Assembly (NCBI RefSeq): GCF_001613405.1
Contig: NZ_BDCH01000015.1
Coordinates: 1-64,000, forward strand
Reading direction: 5' to 3'
DNA length: 64,000 nt
Source of the DNA: Nocardia crassostreae
Lineage (GTDB): Bacteria > Actinomycetota > Actinomycetes > Mycobacteriales > Mycobacteriaceae
Of this stretch, positions 54,593 to 62,659 are shown piece after piece (position 1 is the first letter of the stretch; every line of letters starts with the position of its first letter). Below the pieces are notes generated by a model that saw only the letters and a program-made list of their open reading frames with translations, did no database searches and had not been told where the DNA came from. The translations under genes and the position numbers were made by a program.

Positions 54593-55498
54593 ATGGACAC
54601 CCTGAGAGCACACGTGTGCGCTCCCCCGCCCGGCCGCCTCTGCGAAGGCCCGGTCTGGGATCCGCGCACTCGAGAACTGCTGTGGGTCGACATCCGCGCC
54701 GGGCACATTCACCGGGCCGAAATGTCTTCCGCCACAACGGACCTCACCAACCCGAGAACCCTCACACTGTCCCCGCCCGTGAGCGCCGTACTCCCCTGCG
54801 TTTCCGGCCGCCTCCTGGCGACCGTGGGCGACACCATCGTCCGCCTGGACGGCAATGGCGACCGCACGCCCTTGGCCAGACTGCCATTCCCCACCGACCA
54901 CATCCCCCGCCGCCTCAACGACGCAAAGGTCGACCCTCGCGGCCGCCTCCTGGCGGGCACCATGGCCGAGGACGGCACCCGCCACAGCGCGGCCCTGCAC
55001 CGCCTGGACCCCGACGGCACCCTCACCACCCTCCGCACCGGCGTGAGCATCTCCAACGGCCTCGGCTGGAGCCCCGACGGCGCCACCCTCTACTACGCCG
55101 ACAGCCCCACCCACCGCATCGATGCCTTCGAATACGATCTCACCACAGGAACTTCCGATGAAGGCCGCCCCTTCGCCCACTTCGACGACGGCGAACCCGA
55201 CGGCCTGACCGTCGACTCCGACGGCTGTGTCTGGACCGCCGTCTGGGGCGCAGGCCGAGTCCGCGCCTTCGACCCGGCCGGACGCCCACGCGCAGAAATC
55301 GAAGTCGGCCCCTCCCAGGTATCGAGCTGCACCTTCGCGGGCCCGGACCTGGACATCCTCGTGATCACCACGGCCGCCGAGGCCGACGCGGCCCGGGAAC
55401 CGAACGCCGGTCGCCTGTTCGCCTGCACGCCGGGGATCACCGGCCTCCCGATGACCCCGTTCGCCGACCTGAGACTGGTGCACACCGATGACCGCTGA
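54593..55498 (+). CDS. SMP-30/gluconolactonase-family sugar lactonase
   Basis: 301 residues, six-bladed propeller. The metal ligands are in place: Glu in RLCEGPVWDPRT, Asn in PRRLNDAKVDPRGRLLAGTM, Asn in SISNGLGWSPDG, and Asp in GEPDGLTVDSDG. It hydrolyses an aldonolactone to the sugar acid; with this operon, galactono-1,4/1,5-lactone (or gluconolactone) is the likely substrate. The first residues MDTLRAHVCAPP follow a GAGGATTCCC RBS-like region. The end overlaps the aldolase start by 11 bp. Codons from 54600 to 55300 are unusually C-rich. Confidence 0.88.
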   Translation: MDTLRAHVCAPPPGRLCEGPVWDPRTRELLWVDIRAGHIHRAEMSSATTDLTNPRTLTLSPPVSAVLPCVSGRLLATVGDTIVRLDGNGDRTPLARLPFPTDHIPRRLNDAKVDPRGRLLAGTMAEDGTRHSAALHRLDPDGTLTTLRTGVSISNGLGWSPDGATLYYADSPTHRIDAFEYDLTTGTSDEGRPFAHFDDGEPDGLTVDSDGCVWTAVWGAGRVRAFDPAGRPRAEIEVGPSQVSSCTFAGPDLDILVITTAAEADAAREPNAGRLFACTPGITGLPMTPFADLRLVHTDDR

Positions 55499-56123
55499 TA
55501 CCACGACCCCGCAGCGCCCGGACGTACTGCGGCCCGACATACCGGTCATCGCGATCCTGCGCGCGGCGAAGGCCGACCGCTTCGCCGAGGTGGCGGCCGT
55601 ACTGCACGAATCCGGGATCACCGCTGTGGAATTCACGCTGAACACCGAGGGTGCGCTCGACGCATTGCGCGAATGCGCGGAGTTCGAGCACCCGATCGGC
55701 GCCGGTACCGTGCTCAGCGCCGCCGACGCCGAGCACGCGGTGGAGGCCGGTGCCGCGTACCTGATCACGCCCGTCGTCAGTGCGGAGGTCATTGCCCAGG
55801 GTCGGCGGCTCGGGGTGCCGGTGATCTCGGGCGCGTTGACTCCCACCGAGATTCGGCAGGCATGGGTGGAGGGCAGCGCCATGGTCAAGGTCTTCCCCAT
55901 CGCGGTGGGCGGGCCCGAATACATCCGCGCCGTGCACGCTCCGCTGCCGGACATTCCGCTGGTGCCCACCGGCGGGGTGCGCCTCCACGAAATCCGGGCG
56001 TATCTCGATGCGGGCGCGGCAGCCGTGGGCATCGGCTCCCCACTCATCGGGGACGCCTGCGCCGGAGGCGATCTCGACGCCCTGCGTGACCGCGCCGCCG
56101 TGGTGCGGGACCAGCTGTCATGA
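55488..56123 (+). CDS. KDPG/KDPGal-type class I aldolase
   Basis: 211 residues. DIPVIAILRAAKADRFAEVA begins the barrel. The catalytic Glu lies in GITAVEFTLNT, PIGAGTVLSAADAEHAVEAGA is the phosphate region, and the Schiff-base Lys lies in SAMVKVFPIAVGG. The end PTGGVRLHEIRAYLDAGAAAVGIGSPL is typical. It cleaves 2-keto-3-deoxy-6-phospho-galactonate (or gluconate) to pyruvate and glyceraldehyde-3-phosphate. The kinase (4-bp overlap) supplies its substrate. The start ATG 55488 lies in the lactonase end. DgoA or Eda specificity cannot be told from these motifs. Confidence 0.9.
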   Translation: MTADTTTPQRPDVLRPDIPVIAILRAAKADRFAEVAAVLHESGITAVEFTLNTEGALDALRECAEFEHPIGAGTVLSAADAEHAVEAGAAYLITPVVSAEVIAQGRRLGVPVISGALTPTEIRQAWVEGSAMVKVFPIAVGGPEYIRAVHAPLPDIPLVPTGGVRLHEIRAYLDAGAAAVGIGSPLIGDACAGGDLDALRDRAAVVRDQLS

Positions 56124-57064
56124 GGGGCGGACTGGTCACGCTCGGCGAGGCGCTGGGGGTGGTCGCGGCGACCGAACCCGGGCCCTTGGCGCCGGGGGCG
56201 ACTATGCGACTGGATTTCGCGGGGGCGGAGGCGACCGTTGCCATCGGGGTGAGTCGGCTGGGACATGCGAGTGCGTGGATCGGGAGCGTCGGCGGGGATG
56301 CCGTGGGGGTGATGATTCTGGATCGGTTGCGTGCCGAGCGGGTGGATGTGTCGGGATGCCGGGTCGATGCGGAGCTGCCGAGCGGGCTCATGCTGCGGGA
56401 GCGGCGCACGGCCGATCGGATTCGGGTCACGTACTACCGCCGGGAGCTGGCCGGGGCGCGGCTGTCGCCCGCACAGGTCGATCCGGCGGCCATTGCCGCC
56501 GCGCGAGTTCTGCACATCACCGGAATCACTCCCGCACTGAGTCTTTCGGCGCGCGCGGCGGTGCACGCGGCGGTGGATGCCGCCGTCGAGGCGGGGGTGA
56601 CGGTATCGCTCGACGTGAACTTTCGGAGCGCTTTGTGGACGGAGTCCGAGGCTGCCGCCGAGTTGGCGAAGTTGGCCGGGCGGGCCGACATCGTGTTCGC
56701 CGGGGCCGAGGAGGCGGCGCTGCTGGTTCCGGCGGGGAGACCGGCGGCGATGGCGGAATCCCTTGCGGGGTGGGGGACTTCGGAGGTTGTTCTCAAACTC
56801 GGCGGGGATGGTGCGGTCGTGTACTGCGACGGTGAGTTGATCGAGCAGCGCCCGCCGACGGTGACCAGTGTCGATCCGGTCGGGGCGGGTGACGCTTTCG
56901 TCGCCGGGTATCTCGCCGGGCTGCTCGACGGCGCATCGGCGCGGGAGCGGCTGCGGTTGGCCACCATCTGTGGCGCGTTCGTGGTCTCGGTGCCGGGTGA
57001 CTGGGCGGGGTTGCCGTTCCGGCACAAGCTCGGGCTGCTCGACGGGGCCGATGTTCAGCGATGA
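56120..57064 (+). CDS. PfkB-family sugar kinase (2-keto-3-deoxy-sugar-acid kinase-like)
   Basis: 314 residues. Ribokinase fold: GGLVTLGEALGVVA, the substrate lid segment GASVGGDAVGVMILDRL-like (SVGGDAVGVMILDRLRAE), DVNFRSALWTE, and VLKLGGDGAVVY. The anion-hole catalytic stretch is DPVGAGDAFVAGYLAGLLDG. It phosphorylates the dehydratase product at C6 before aldol cleavage, making it the likely KdgK/DgoK step. Four-base overlaps with the aldolase and a stop next to the dehydrogenase start show coupling. Confidence 0.88.
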   Translation: MRGGLVTLGEALGVVAATEPGPLAPGATMRLDFAGAEATVAIGVSRLGHASAWIGSVGGDAVGVMILDRLRAERVDVSGCRVDAELPSGLMLRERRTADRIRVTYYRRELAGARLSPAQVDPAAIAAARVLHITGITPALSLSARAAVHAAVDAAVEAGVTVSLDVNFRSALWTESEAAAELAKLAGRADIVFAGAEEAALLVPAGRPAAMAESLAGWGTSEVVLKLGGDGAVVYCDGELIEQRPPTVTSVDPVGAGDAFVAGYLAGLLDGASARERLRLATICGAFVVSVPGDWAGLPFRHKLGLLDGADVQR

Positions 57065-57081
57065 TGACGAAGGGGAAGAGC

Positions 57082-57837
57082 ATGAGTCGGCTGACCGACA
57101 GGATTGCGGTGGTCACCGGTGCGGCCTCCGGGATCGGGGCCGCCACGGCGCGGCGGCTGGCCGCCGAGGGCGCGACGATCGTGATCGCCGATATCGACGA
57201 GACCGCCGGGCCCGAGGTCGCGGCGAAGATCCGCGCGGCCGGTGGCCAGGCCGAGTACCGCTGGTGTGATGTGTCGCAGGAGGACTCGTGGGCGGCGCTG
57301 CGGGACTTCGTGCGCGAGCGGCACGGGCGCTTGGACTTCATGTGCAGCAATGCCTCTCGGCAGGCCGTGATTCCCGCGCACGAGCTGTCCCTGTGGCAGT
57401 GGGAGGAGGGGCTGGCGGTCAATCTCACGCCGCTGTTCCTGGGCGTGCGCGCGTTCATCGACGACCTGCGCGCACAGCGCGGCAATGTGGTCGCCATCTC
57501 GAGCGTGCACGCGGAATTCGGGCTGCCCGGCTACCCGGTCTACGCCGCGGCCAAGGGCGGGCTCACCGCCCTGGTCCGGCAGCTCGCGGTCGAGTACGGG
57601 CGCTCCCGGGTGCGGTTCAATGCCGTACTGCCCGGCCCGATCCTCACCCCCGTCTGGGATGACGTCGATGCCGAGGGACGGGAATTGTCCGCGCGGGCAA
57701 CGGTTCTGGATCGGCTCGGCGATCCCGACGAGGTGGCCGCCGCGGTCGCCTTCCTCGCCTCCGACGACGCCTCCTTCATTACCGGTGCCAATCTCGTGGT
57801 GGACGGCGGCTGGAGCGTACGAAAGGAATCCCGGTGA
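57082..57837 (+). CDS. SDR dehydrogenase, candidate aldose (galactose) 1-dehydrogenase
   Basis: 251 residues from ATG 57082 (MSRLTDRIAVVTGAASGIG), chosen because AAGGGGAAG stands just before it; two ATGs at 57061/57064 overlap the kinase stop and are alternatives. The cofactor motif is TGAASGIG, the catalytic Ser lies in ISSVHAEFG, and the Tyr and Lys in YPVYAAAKGG. The NNAG motif reads SNAS, a variant. In the pathway it would oxidise the sugar C1 to the lactone; SDR galactose/glucose/arabinose dehydrogenases exist. It overlaps the dehydratase gene by 4 bp. Confidence 0.8.
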   Translation: MSRLTDRIAVVTGAASGIGAATARRLAAEGATIVIADIDETAGPEVAAKIRAAGGQAEYRWCDVSQEDSWAALRDFVRERHGRLDFMCSNASRQAVIPAHELSLWQWEEGLAVNLTPLFLGVRAFIDDLRAQRGNVVAISSVHAEFGLPGYPVYAAAKGGLTALVRQLAVEYGRSRVRFNAVLPGPILTPVWDDVDAEGRELSARATVLDRLGDPDEVAAAVAFLASDDASFITGANLVVDGGWSVRKESR

Positions 57838-58979
57838 AGATCACCGCATTGACCACCTACCTCGTCGCGCCGCGCTGGTGTTTTCTGCGCATCGACACCG
57901 ACGAGGGAATCACCGGCTGGGGCGAACCGGTCGTCGAGGGCCGCGCCCAGACGGTGGCCGCCGCCGTCGCAGAACTGGCGGACTACCTCGTCGGCAAGGA
58001 TCCGATGAGCATCGAGGCGCACTGGCAGGCCCTCACCAAGGGCGGCTTCTACCGCGGCGGGCCGATCTTGTCGAGCGCCGTCGCGGGCATCGATCAGGCC
58101 CTGTGGGATATCACCGGCAAGGCGCTCGGCGTCCCGGTGTGGCAGTTGCTGGGCGGCGCGGTCCGCGAACGCATTCGCGTCTACAGCTGGATCGGCGGCG
58201 ATCGCCCCGACGATGTCGCGGCCGCGGCCCTCGAACGGAAATCCCAGGGCTTCACCGCCATCAAGATGAACGCCTCCGCCGAACTGGACCCCATCGACAC
58301 CCCGCGCGCGACCACCGCCATTGCCGACCGGGTCGCCGCCGTGCGCACGGCGGTCGGCGACGAGTTCGATATCGCCGTCGACTTCCACGGCCGCCTGTCC
58401 GTCGCCATGGCACGCCGGGTCCTCCCCCTGCTCGAGCCTCACCTCCCGCTGTTCGTGGAAGAACCCCTGGTTCCCGAGGTCAGCGACCGCATCGGCGAAA
58501 TCACCAGCGCCACCGCCATTCCCATCGCGACCAGCGAACGCCTCTACTAACGCTGGGACTTCGCCCCCGTCCTCGCCCAGGGCGTCGCCGTCATCCAGCC
58601 CGACCTCTCGCACGCCGGTGGTATCTCGGAGGTCCGCCGCATCGCCGCGGCCGCAGAGGCCCGCGATATCGCGCTCGCCCCGCACTGTCCCCTGGGTCCC
58701 ATCGCGCTCGCCGCCAGCCTCCAGCTGGGCTTCGCGACCCCGAATCTGCTCATTCAGGAACAGAGCCTCGGCATCCACTACAACACCGGCTCCGATCTGC
58801 TCGACTATCTCGTCGACCCGGCGGTTTTCGACTACCGGGACGGCTACGTCGGGCTGCTGCGCGAACCGGGGCTGGGGATCCTCGTCGACGAGCGGGCGGT
58901 CGCGCGCGCCGCCGCGATCGGCCATCGCTGGCGCAATCCGATCTGGCAGCGCAGGGACGGTTCCTTCGCCGAATGGTGA
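57834..58979 (+). pseudogene. dgoD: D-galactonate dehydratase (enolase superfamily) interrupted by an in-frame TAA
   Basis: Restored length is 381 residues, as in DgoD. The N-terminal capping part (MKITALTTYLVAPRW) is followed by the barrel: metal-binding Asp in DIAVDFHGRLS, Glu in FVEEPLVPE, Glu in ATSERLY. A TAA follows at 58548-58550. The same frame then continues as RWDFAPVLAQGVAVIQPDLSHAGGIS, with APHCPLGPIALAASLQLGF and QEQSLGIHYNTG, all strikingly like E. coli DgoD. Only one base separates the stop from a sense codon. If real, the stop removes the catalytic His (HCPLG) and kills the pathway here. Confidence 0.88.
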
Positions 58980-59000
58980 GTCATCGAATCCGGTTGCGCG

Positions 59001-60542
59001 TCAGTACGATACGGGTCCGCCGGTGAGCGTGGCCAGCGCATCGCGCAGGGTGTAGTCCCCGGCGTGCGGGTCGAGCCAGCGGGCGGCAATGTGATCGTCG
59101 GGCCGCACGAGCAGCGCGCCCCGCGCGCCGAGGCCCCAGTGCGTGGCGTGCACGACCGGTAGCGCCTCGATGCGCACCGGCCAGCGGACGCCGCCGCCGG
59201 GCTCCCAGTGCGCGGGGTCCGCGGTGAGCAGCGTGAACCATTCACCGAGTTCGTCGAGAGTGGACCGTTCGGCGGTGAGCCACCGGTGCGGCAGACGGCG
59301 TCCGGGCTTCGTGGCCGCGGCGGCCGGGCTGTCGCCGTCGGGCAGCACGGCGGCCGAGCTGTAGGTGACGCCGAGCAGCAGCCCGCGCTGGTCGGAGAAC
59401 TGGTTGGCCCACGGCGGCTCGATCTCCTCCCCCGCCGCGTCGTAGCGCCGGTGCTCCCGGCGTTCGGCCTGGACCCGCAGCGCGAGCTGCGCATTCGCCA
59501 CCGCCTGCCGCAGCGTCTGCTGCGCGACCGGAAGTCGTTCCGTCTCATAGGTTTCCAGCAACCCCGGCGCGGCCCAGCCGTGCAGCACGCCCGCCAGTTT
59601 CCAGCACAGATTGTGCACATCAGACAGGCCCGCGTTCATGCCGAGCCCGCCGAACACCGGGACGGCATGTGCGGCATCACCGGCCAGCAGGATCCGCCCG
59701 TCTGTGAAACGGTCGGCGACGAAGGCGTTCATCACCCAGTGCTGAACCCGCAGCACCTCGGGTTTCGCCGCGATATCCGGGCCGAGCGCGCGCGATACCA
59801 GGGCCGCCCAATCGGCGCTCGCCGGATCCTCGGGCGCGCGGGAGAACCAGGCCCACCCGCCTTCGGGATACAGCGGCGCGAACGTGCCCCGCGTGGTCAT
59901 GTACAGCCCCGCGGGCTGTGCGGCGGCCCAGTCGTGCAGTTCGGCGTCGAAGACCACGGTGGTGAAACGACCGATAGCGCCCGGACCACTCGCGCCGATG
60001 CCCAATTGCTCGCGGACGGTGGAATTCGCGCCATCGGCGGCGAGCACGTACCGGGCGCGCACCCGGGACCGCACGCCATCGTCGAGATCGGTGAGGACGG
60101 CCGCCACGCCCTCGGCGTCCTCGCTCAGCTCGGTGAGCTCCACCCCGAACCGCACCGGCGCCTCCGCCGCCCCGAGCAGGATCGGCTCCAGCCGATCCTG
60201 CGAGGTGACCACGCCGATCTCCGGACTCTCGGGGATCGGCGCATTGATCCCGATCATCGCCGCGGTGGCGTAGTCGCCGTCCTGGAGCGTGTCCCGGAAT
60301 CGGACGCGGCCGAATTCCGGCGCGAACCCGCGGCGCGTGATCTCCGCGGCGATCCCGAGCCTGCGAAAGATCTCCATCGAGCGCATGTTCACCAGCCGGG
60401 AGCGCCGGAACGGCGGCAGCTCACGGTGTTTCTCGACCAGCAGCACCCGGACGCCCCAGCGTTCCAGCAGGATGCGCGCGGTGAGCCCGACCGGCCCCCC
60501 GCCGACTATCAGTACCTCCACCTCGTCGTTCATTACCGGCAT
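59001..60542 (-). CDS. FAD-dependent aromatic hydroxylase (PheA/MhpA-like)
   Basis: 513 residues from ATG 60542. The FAD motif is VLIVGGGPVGLTARILLERWG (trimmed), the second is YVLAADGANSTVREQLG, and the third is GRILLAGDAAHAVPVFGGLG. The C-terminal ~130 residues form the thioredoxin-like domain of larger hydroxylases (ALLVRPDDHIAARW). Similar enzymes act on phenols, polyketides and rifamycin-like substrates. It is 87 bp downstream of the desaturase on the same strand and 21 bp from the convergent dehydratase. The start two codons later (MNDEVEV) is also possible. Substrate unknown. Confidence 0.88.
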   Translation of the reverse strand: MPVMNDEVEVLIVGGGPVGLTARILLERWGVRVLLVEKHRELPPFRRSRLVNMRSMEIFRRLGIAAEITRRGFAPEFGRVRFRDTLQDGDYATAAMIGINAPIPESPEIGVVTSQDRLEPILLGAAEAPVRFGVELTELSEDAEGVAAVLTDLDDGVRSRVRARYVLAADGANSTVREQLGIGASGPGAIGRFTTVVFDAELHDWAAAQPAGLYMTTRGTFAPLYPEGGWAWFSRAPEDPASADWAALVSRALGPDIAAKPEVLRVQHWVMNAFVADRFTDGRILLAGDAAHAVPVFGGLGMNAGLSDVHNLCWKLAGVLHGWAAPGLLETYETERLPVAQQTLRQAVANAQLALRVQAERREHRRYDAAGEEIEPPWANQFSDQRGLLLGVTYSSAAVLPDGDSPAAAATKPGRRLPHRWLTAERSTLDELGEWFTLLTADPAHWEPGGGVRWPVRIEALPVVHATHWGLGARGALLVRPDDHIAARWLDPHAGDYTLRDALATLTGGPVSY

Positions 60543-60629
60543 AGCTCCCACCCCTCGGGTATGGCAAAGCTGTGAATGAGGTCCCCGCCTATAGCTTCCC
60601 ACTCACCCGCACCCACCGGGTATCGATCG

Positions 60630-61568
60630 CTAGGGCAGTTCGATCGGACCCCGCAGCTGCCGCGCCGCCGCACCTAACCAGCCCAGGTCGTAGCGCCCGT
60701 CCTCGGCGAGGAACGCGCCGCGCAGTTCGTACCAGCGCAGGCCGGGATGGCGATGATGCACGCCGTGCAGGTTGAAACTGAGTGCGAACCGCTCCAGCCC
60801 CCGTGGCAACCGCAGATTCAGCGCTTCCAAGGGCGCGTCGAGATCGGTCCCGTAGTGATAGGCATTGTCGGACACCGAGATGATCACCGCCCGCCCGCCG
60901 ATGGCGGCCAGCAGCATCCAGGCGTGCGCACCGTAGGCGAGCAGTGCACCGGCATACAGCGCGATGATGGCCGCCGCGTCGATGCGGAACTGCCGCAGCA
61001 CACCGGGTTGCGCGATCCGTTCGAACAGTGGTCCCGTCACGGTATCGGGCGAATCCAAGCGGCGGCCCAGCGCGCGCAGTGCGGCGGCGGGCAGCACGGC
61101 GAGCACCACCGCGGCGGCCTCCAGGAGATACAGTCCGCCGAACAGCCGCAGGTAGTACCCGGGCGCGGTCTTCGCCCAGCTGGAGGTGGCGGGATCGTAG
61201 ATCTCGGTGCGCTCCCGGGTGCGGCTGTAGCGGTGATGCAGCAGATGCCCGGTCTTGAGCAGTGTGAACGGCGACCCGTACAGCACGGCCAGGGCCCGCC
61301 CGCACCGATCGTTGAGCCCGCGCCGCCCGGTGAGCGTGCCGTGAATGGATTCGTGGATCACCGACCAGAACGGGGTGGTCAGCAGCGCCAGGGGCAGCAG
61401 CAGCCAACCCCAGGCCGCGTCGCGCGGCAGCAAGATCACGGGCAGCAGGACCATCTGGAACGCACCCAGCGCCAGTGCCACGCCCGTCAGCCACAGCGTG
61501 ACGCGCCGTTCGGGCCGCCGGTTCCGGTGCGGGACGCGAGCTTTCCCGGCGGTGCGCGCATCGGTCAT
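60630..61568 (-). CDS. Membrane fatty-acid desaturase/hydroxylase
   Basis: 312 residues. The three His boxes of the family are present: HESIHG (about 72-77), HLLHHRY (about 108-114) and HGVHHRHP (about 267-274), ligating a di-iron centre at the cytosolic face. About four membrane helices flank them, e.g. GVALALGAFQMVLLPVILL. Electron donors (ferredoxin or flavodoxin type) are not encoded beside it. It may modify a lipid, carotenoid-like or polyene acyl chain. A perfect dyad (61621-61635) lies in front of it. The next gene, a FAD hydroxylase, could be co-transcribed. Confidence 0.88.
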   Translation of the reverse strand: MTDARTAGKARVPHRNRRPERRVTLWLTGVALALGAFQMVLLPVILLPRDAAWGWLLLPLALLTTPFWSVIHESIHGTLTGRRGLNDRCGRALAVLYGSPFTLLKTGHLLHHRYSRTRERTEIYDPATSSWAKTAPGYYLRLFGGLYLLEAAAVVLAVLPAAALRALGRRLDSPDTVTGPLFERIAQPGVLRQFRIDAAAIIALYAGALLAYGAHAWMLLAAIGGRAVIISVSDNAYHYGTDLDAPLEALNLRLPRGLERFALSFNLHGVHHRHPGLRWYELRGAFLAEDGRYDLGWLGAAARQLRGPIELP

Positions 61569-61620
61569 CGCGGCCTCCTCTGTCCACGGCTGCGCTCGCG
61601 CAGTCTAGGCGCATGTATTG

Positions 61621-61635
61621 CCTTGTGTCACAAGG
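61621..61635. promoter_or_regulatory. Perfect 15-bp palindrome before the desaturase
   Basis: CCTTGTG-T-CACAAGG, inverted repeat of 7 bp around one central base, located 53 bp before the desaturase start and between it and the LysR end. The size is that of TetR/GntR-family operators. No TetR gene is in the window, so a regulator from elsewhere is needed. Confidence 0.55.
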
Positions 61636-61664
61636 TTTTCGCCGCGCGAACGGCGGGTGAACGC

Positions 61665-62582
61665 TCAGTTGCCCGCGGCCGGATTCCCGGTGCCGAACGC
61701 CGCGCGAATCGTCTCGCGCAGCCAGCGCTGGGCCGGGTCGGCGTCCAGGCGCGCATGCCAGAGCAATCGGATCTCGACCTCCGGCAGATCGACCGGGACC
61801 GGGAACCAGCGGATGCCGAGCACCGGTCCGTACTGTTCGGCCAGTCGTCGCGGCACCAGGCCCACGTAATCTCCTGCGGCGACCAGCAGAATGGCGACCG
61901 CGGAGGTGGGGACGACGGCGGCAATCCGCCGTTGCAGGCCCGCCGCCTCGAGCGCATCGTCGAGTGGGCCGCGGGCACGCCCGCGGCGCGAGGCCGACAC
62001 ATGCGGCTGGGTGCACAACTGCCGCAACGTCGGACGGCGACCGCGACCCAGCGCACTGTCCGCGCGCACGATGGCGACCACCTGTTCGCGGTACAGCGTG
62101 GCGCTGCGGATATCCGGGGCGGCGACATCACCCGCACCGATGTCGAGATCGACCGAACCGTCCCGCAGGGCCTCGGCGCTCTCGCTGCCCTCGGCCACGA
62201 ACCGCAGCGTGACCTGCGGCGCGACGGCCGCCACGGCCTCGACCGCAGCCGTGGCGAGGGTTGCGGCGACACCGTCGTTGATGCGAATCGTGAAGGTGCG
62301 CTTCAGTTCCGCCATGAGGATCTCCCGATCGGCGCTGATCAAGGCCGCCGCCTCGTCCAGCAGCGACCGCACCCGGGGCGCGGTGCGCAGCGCGAACGGC
62401 GTCGGGGCCATACCGCGTCCGGCGCGCACCAGGATCGGGTCGTCCATGGCGCGGCGCAGCCTGCCCAGGGCGCGGCTGGTGGCCGGGATGGACAGGTGCA
62501 GGCGTTCGGCCGCCGCCGTGACGCTGCCCTCCTGGAGCAGTGCGTCGAAGACGCGCAGGAGATTCAGGTCGAGCTCACGCAT
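61665..62582 (-). CDS. LysR-family transcriptional regulator
   Basis: 305 residues. The N-terminal HTH (1-62) reads MRELDLNLLRVFDALLQEGS and SIPATSRALGRLRRAMDD. The C-terminal effector domain (about 90-300, FTIRINDGVAATLATAAVEAV, cited in part) is of the two-lobed type common to LysR regulators of exporters. It is divergent from an MFS exporter with a 77-bp gap containing a T-N11-A dyad that touches its own start codon. Thus self-repression and activation of the exporter in response to a small molecule are expected. The ligand is unknown. Confidence 0.92.
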   Translation of the reverse strand: MRELDLNLLRVFDALLQEGSVTAAAERLHLSIPATSRALGRLRRAMDDPILVRAGRGMAPTPFALRTAPRVRSLLDEAAALISADREILMAELKRTFTIRINDGVAATLATAAVEAVAAVAPQVTLRFVAEGSESAEALRDGSVDLDIGAGDVAAPDIRSATLYREQVVAIVRADSALGRGRRPTLRQLCTQPHVSASRRGRARGPLDDALEAAGLQRRIAAVVPTSAVAILLVAAGDYVGLVPRRLAEQYGPVLGIRWFPVPVDLPEVEIRLLWHARLDADPAQRWLRETIRAAFGTGNPAAGN

Positions 62583-62584
62583 AG

Positions 62585-62599
62585 TTGCATCCTATGCAA
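62585..62599. promoter_or_regulatory. LysR box (T-N11-A)
   Basis: TTGCAT-CCT-ATGCAA is a perfect 6-3-6 inverted repeat and contains the T-N11-A core (62586-62598). It begins 3 bp from the LysR start and is 61 bp before the MFS start. Confidence 0.7.
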
Positions 62600-62659
62600 G
62601 AAATCCTTGTCAAAGTTGCGTGGCACGAAGAATCAGCACGTCCATACCGTCTCCTCCAT

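Noticed and set aside
1754..58550. In-frame TAG/TGA stops as recoding (pyrrolysine, selenocysteine or read-through)
   Set aside because: All three stop codons occur, in unrelated families that do not use such residues, and no recoding signal or biosynthesis gene is visible; base errors or mutations are simpler.
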